DNA from: JBIICS01 sp044238735
Lineage (GTDB): Bacteria > Bacteroidota > Bacteroidia > UBA4408
NCBI GenBank assembly: GCA_044238735.1
Contig: JBIICS010000163.1
Coordinates: forward strand, 1 to 5,832
Reading direction: 5' to 3'
DNA: 5,832 bases
Below the pieces are notes generated by a model. That model made no database searches. It saw only the letters and a program-made list of their open reading frames with translations, and was not told the origin of the DNA. Shown piece after piece: positions 5,588 to 5,832 of this stretch (the first letter of the stretch is position 1; every line of letters begins with the position of its first letter). Position numbers and translations under genes: made by a program.

Positions 5588-5832
5588 TTAATTGTTAATA
5601 CTATTTTTTAATTTCTCTATAAAATCATCAACTTCCGCATTTATAATTGCGTCATTGCTCGTTTTCTTAAAAATTTCAAGTGTTTTAATAGCTTGTTCTC
5701 GTTTTCCTAAATTGGCATAGCACTCTCCAAGATAAAGAATAGCTTCACTGTTATTAGGTTCTAAAGAAATAACTTTATTAAAACGCGCAAGAGCTTTTTC
5801 AAATTGTTGCGAACGAACGGCAAATATACCCA
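5588..5832 (-). CDS. Tetratricopeptide-repeat protein, C-terminal part only
   Basis: The window cuts this gene; only the last 80 residues and the TAA stop are present, and the start lies beyond base 5832. The visible part contains one complete TPR unit (visible residues about 28-61: SEAILYLGECYANLGKREQA and onward) with the usual small and aromatic positions and the LG..A pattern. It is preceded by most of another unit (QQFEKALARFNKVISLEPNN, residues 8-27) and followed by a short capping helix (VDDFIEKLKNSINN). TPR proteins are helical scaffolds for protein-protein contacts; the partner cannot be told. No signal peptide can be assessed. It is probably cotranscribed with the basic ribosomal-type protein 11 nt downstream. 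Confidence 0.85.
   Translation of the reverse strand, partial: GIFAVRSQQFEKALARFNKVISLEPNNSEAILYLGECYANLGKREQAIKTLEIFKKTSNDAIINAEVDDFIEKLKNSINN

Overview
This window looks like a chromosomal segment of an AT-rich member of the Bacteroidota. The supporting evidence is the adjacent gldE-gldD pair, which is specific to that phylum; a 30-residue highly basic ribosomal-type protein of the AURKAIP1/mS38 class; a SpoIIE-type phosphatase with the phylum-typical linker before its catalytic domain; and start sites without clear Shine-Dalgarno sequences. All genes lie on the minus strand, so the reading order runs from high to low coordinates. The genus cannot be determined from this sequence.

In transcription order: (1) 5832-5588, the C-terminal end of a TPR protein whose start lies outside the window; (2) 5576-5484, the tiny basic mS38/COX24-like protein; (3) 5461-5423, a strong two-tier hairpin with T-runs, probably an intrinsic terminator or attenuator; (4) 5390-3828, a complete RNase G-type endoribonuclease (rng) with a GTG start; (5) 3801-3355, single-stranded DNA-binding protein (ssb); (6) 3338-1992, gldE, a CNNM/CBS/CorC_HlyC membrane protein with a TTG start; (7) 1999-1433, gldD, an outer-membrane or periplasmic lipoprotein of the gliding/type IX secretion group; (8) 1455-199, a cyclic-nucleotide-binding-like domain joined by a coiled coil to a SpoIIE/PP2C phosphatase, probably with a TTG start. 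Spacings are small (26 and 16 nt) and the last two junctions overlap (8 and up to 23 nt), so rng-ssb-gldE-gldD-phosphatase reads as one operon with translational coupling at its distal end.

Bases 4-178, beyond the last gene, form a perfect array of 25 heptamers (ATGARTT) in which only one position varies (A or G). The + strand of the array has no C. A transcript leaving the operon would therefore have no G, carry evenly spaced UC dinucleotides and be unable to fold stably. No hairpin terminator is visible after the phosphatase gene.

Most of the window is conserved Bacteroidota gene content. The parts most worth a second look are the heptamer array as a possible Rho-type 3' element, the phosphatase translationally joined to gldD with a degenerate nucleotide-binding cassette, and the structured element ahead of rng. 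No clearly new multi-gene system was found.
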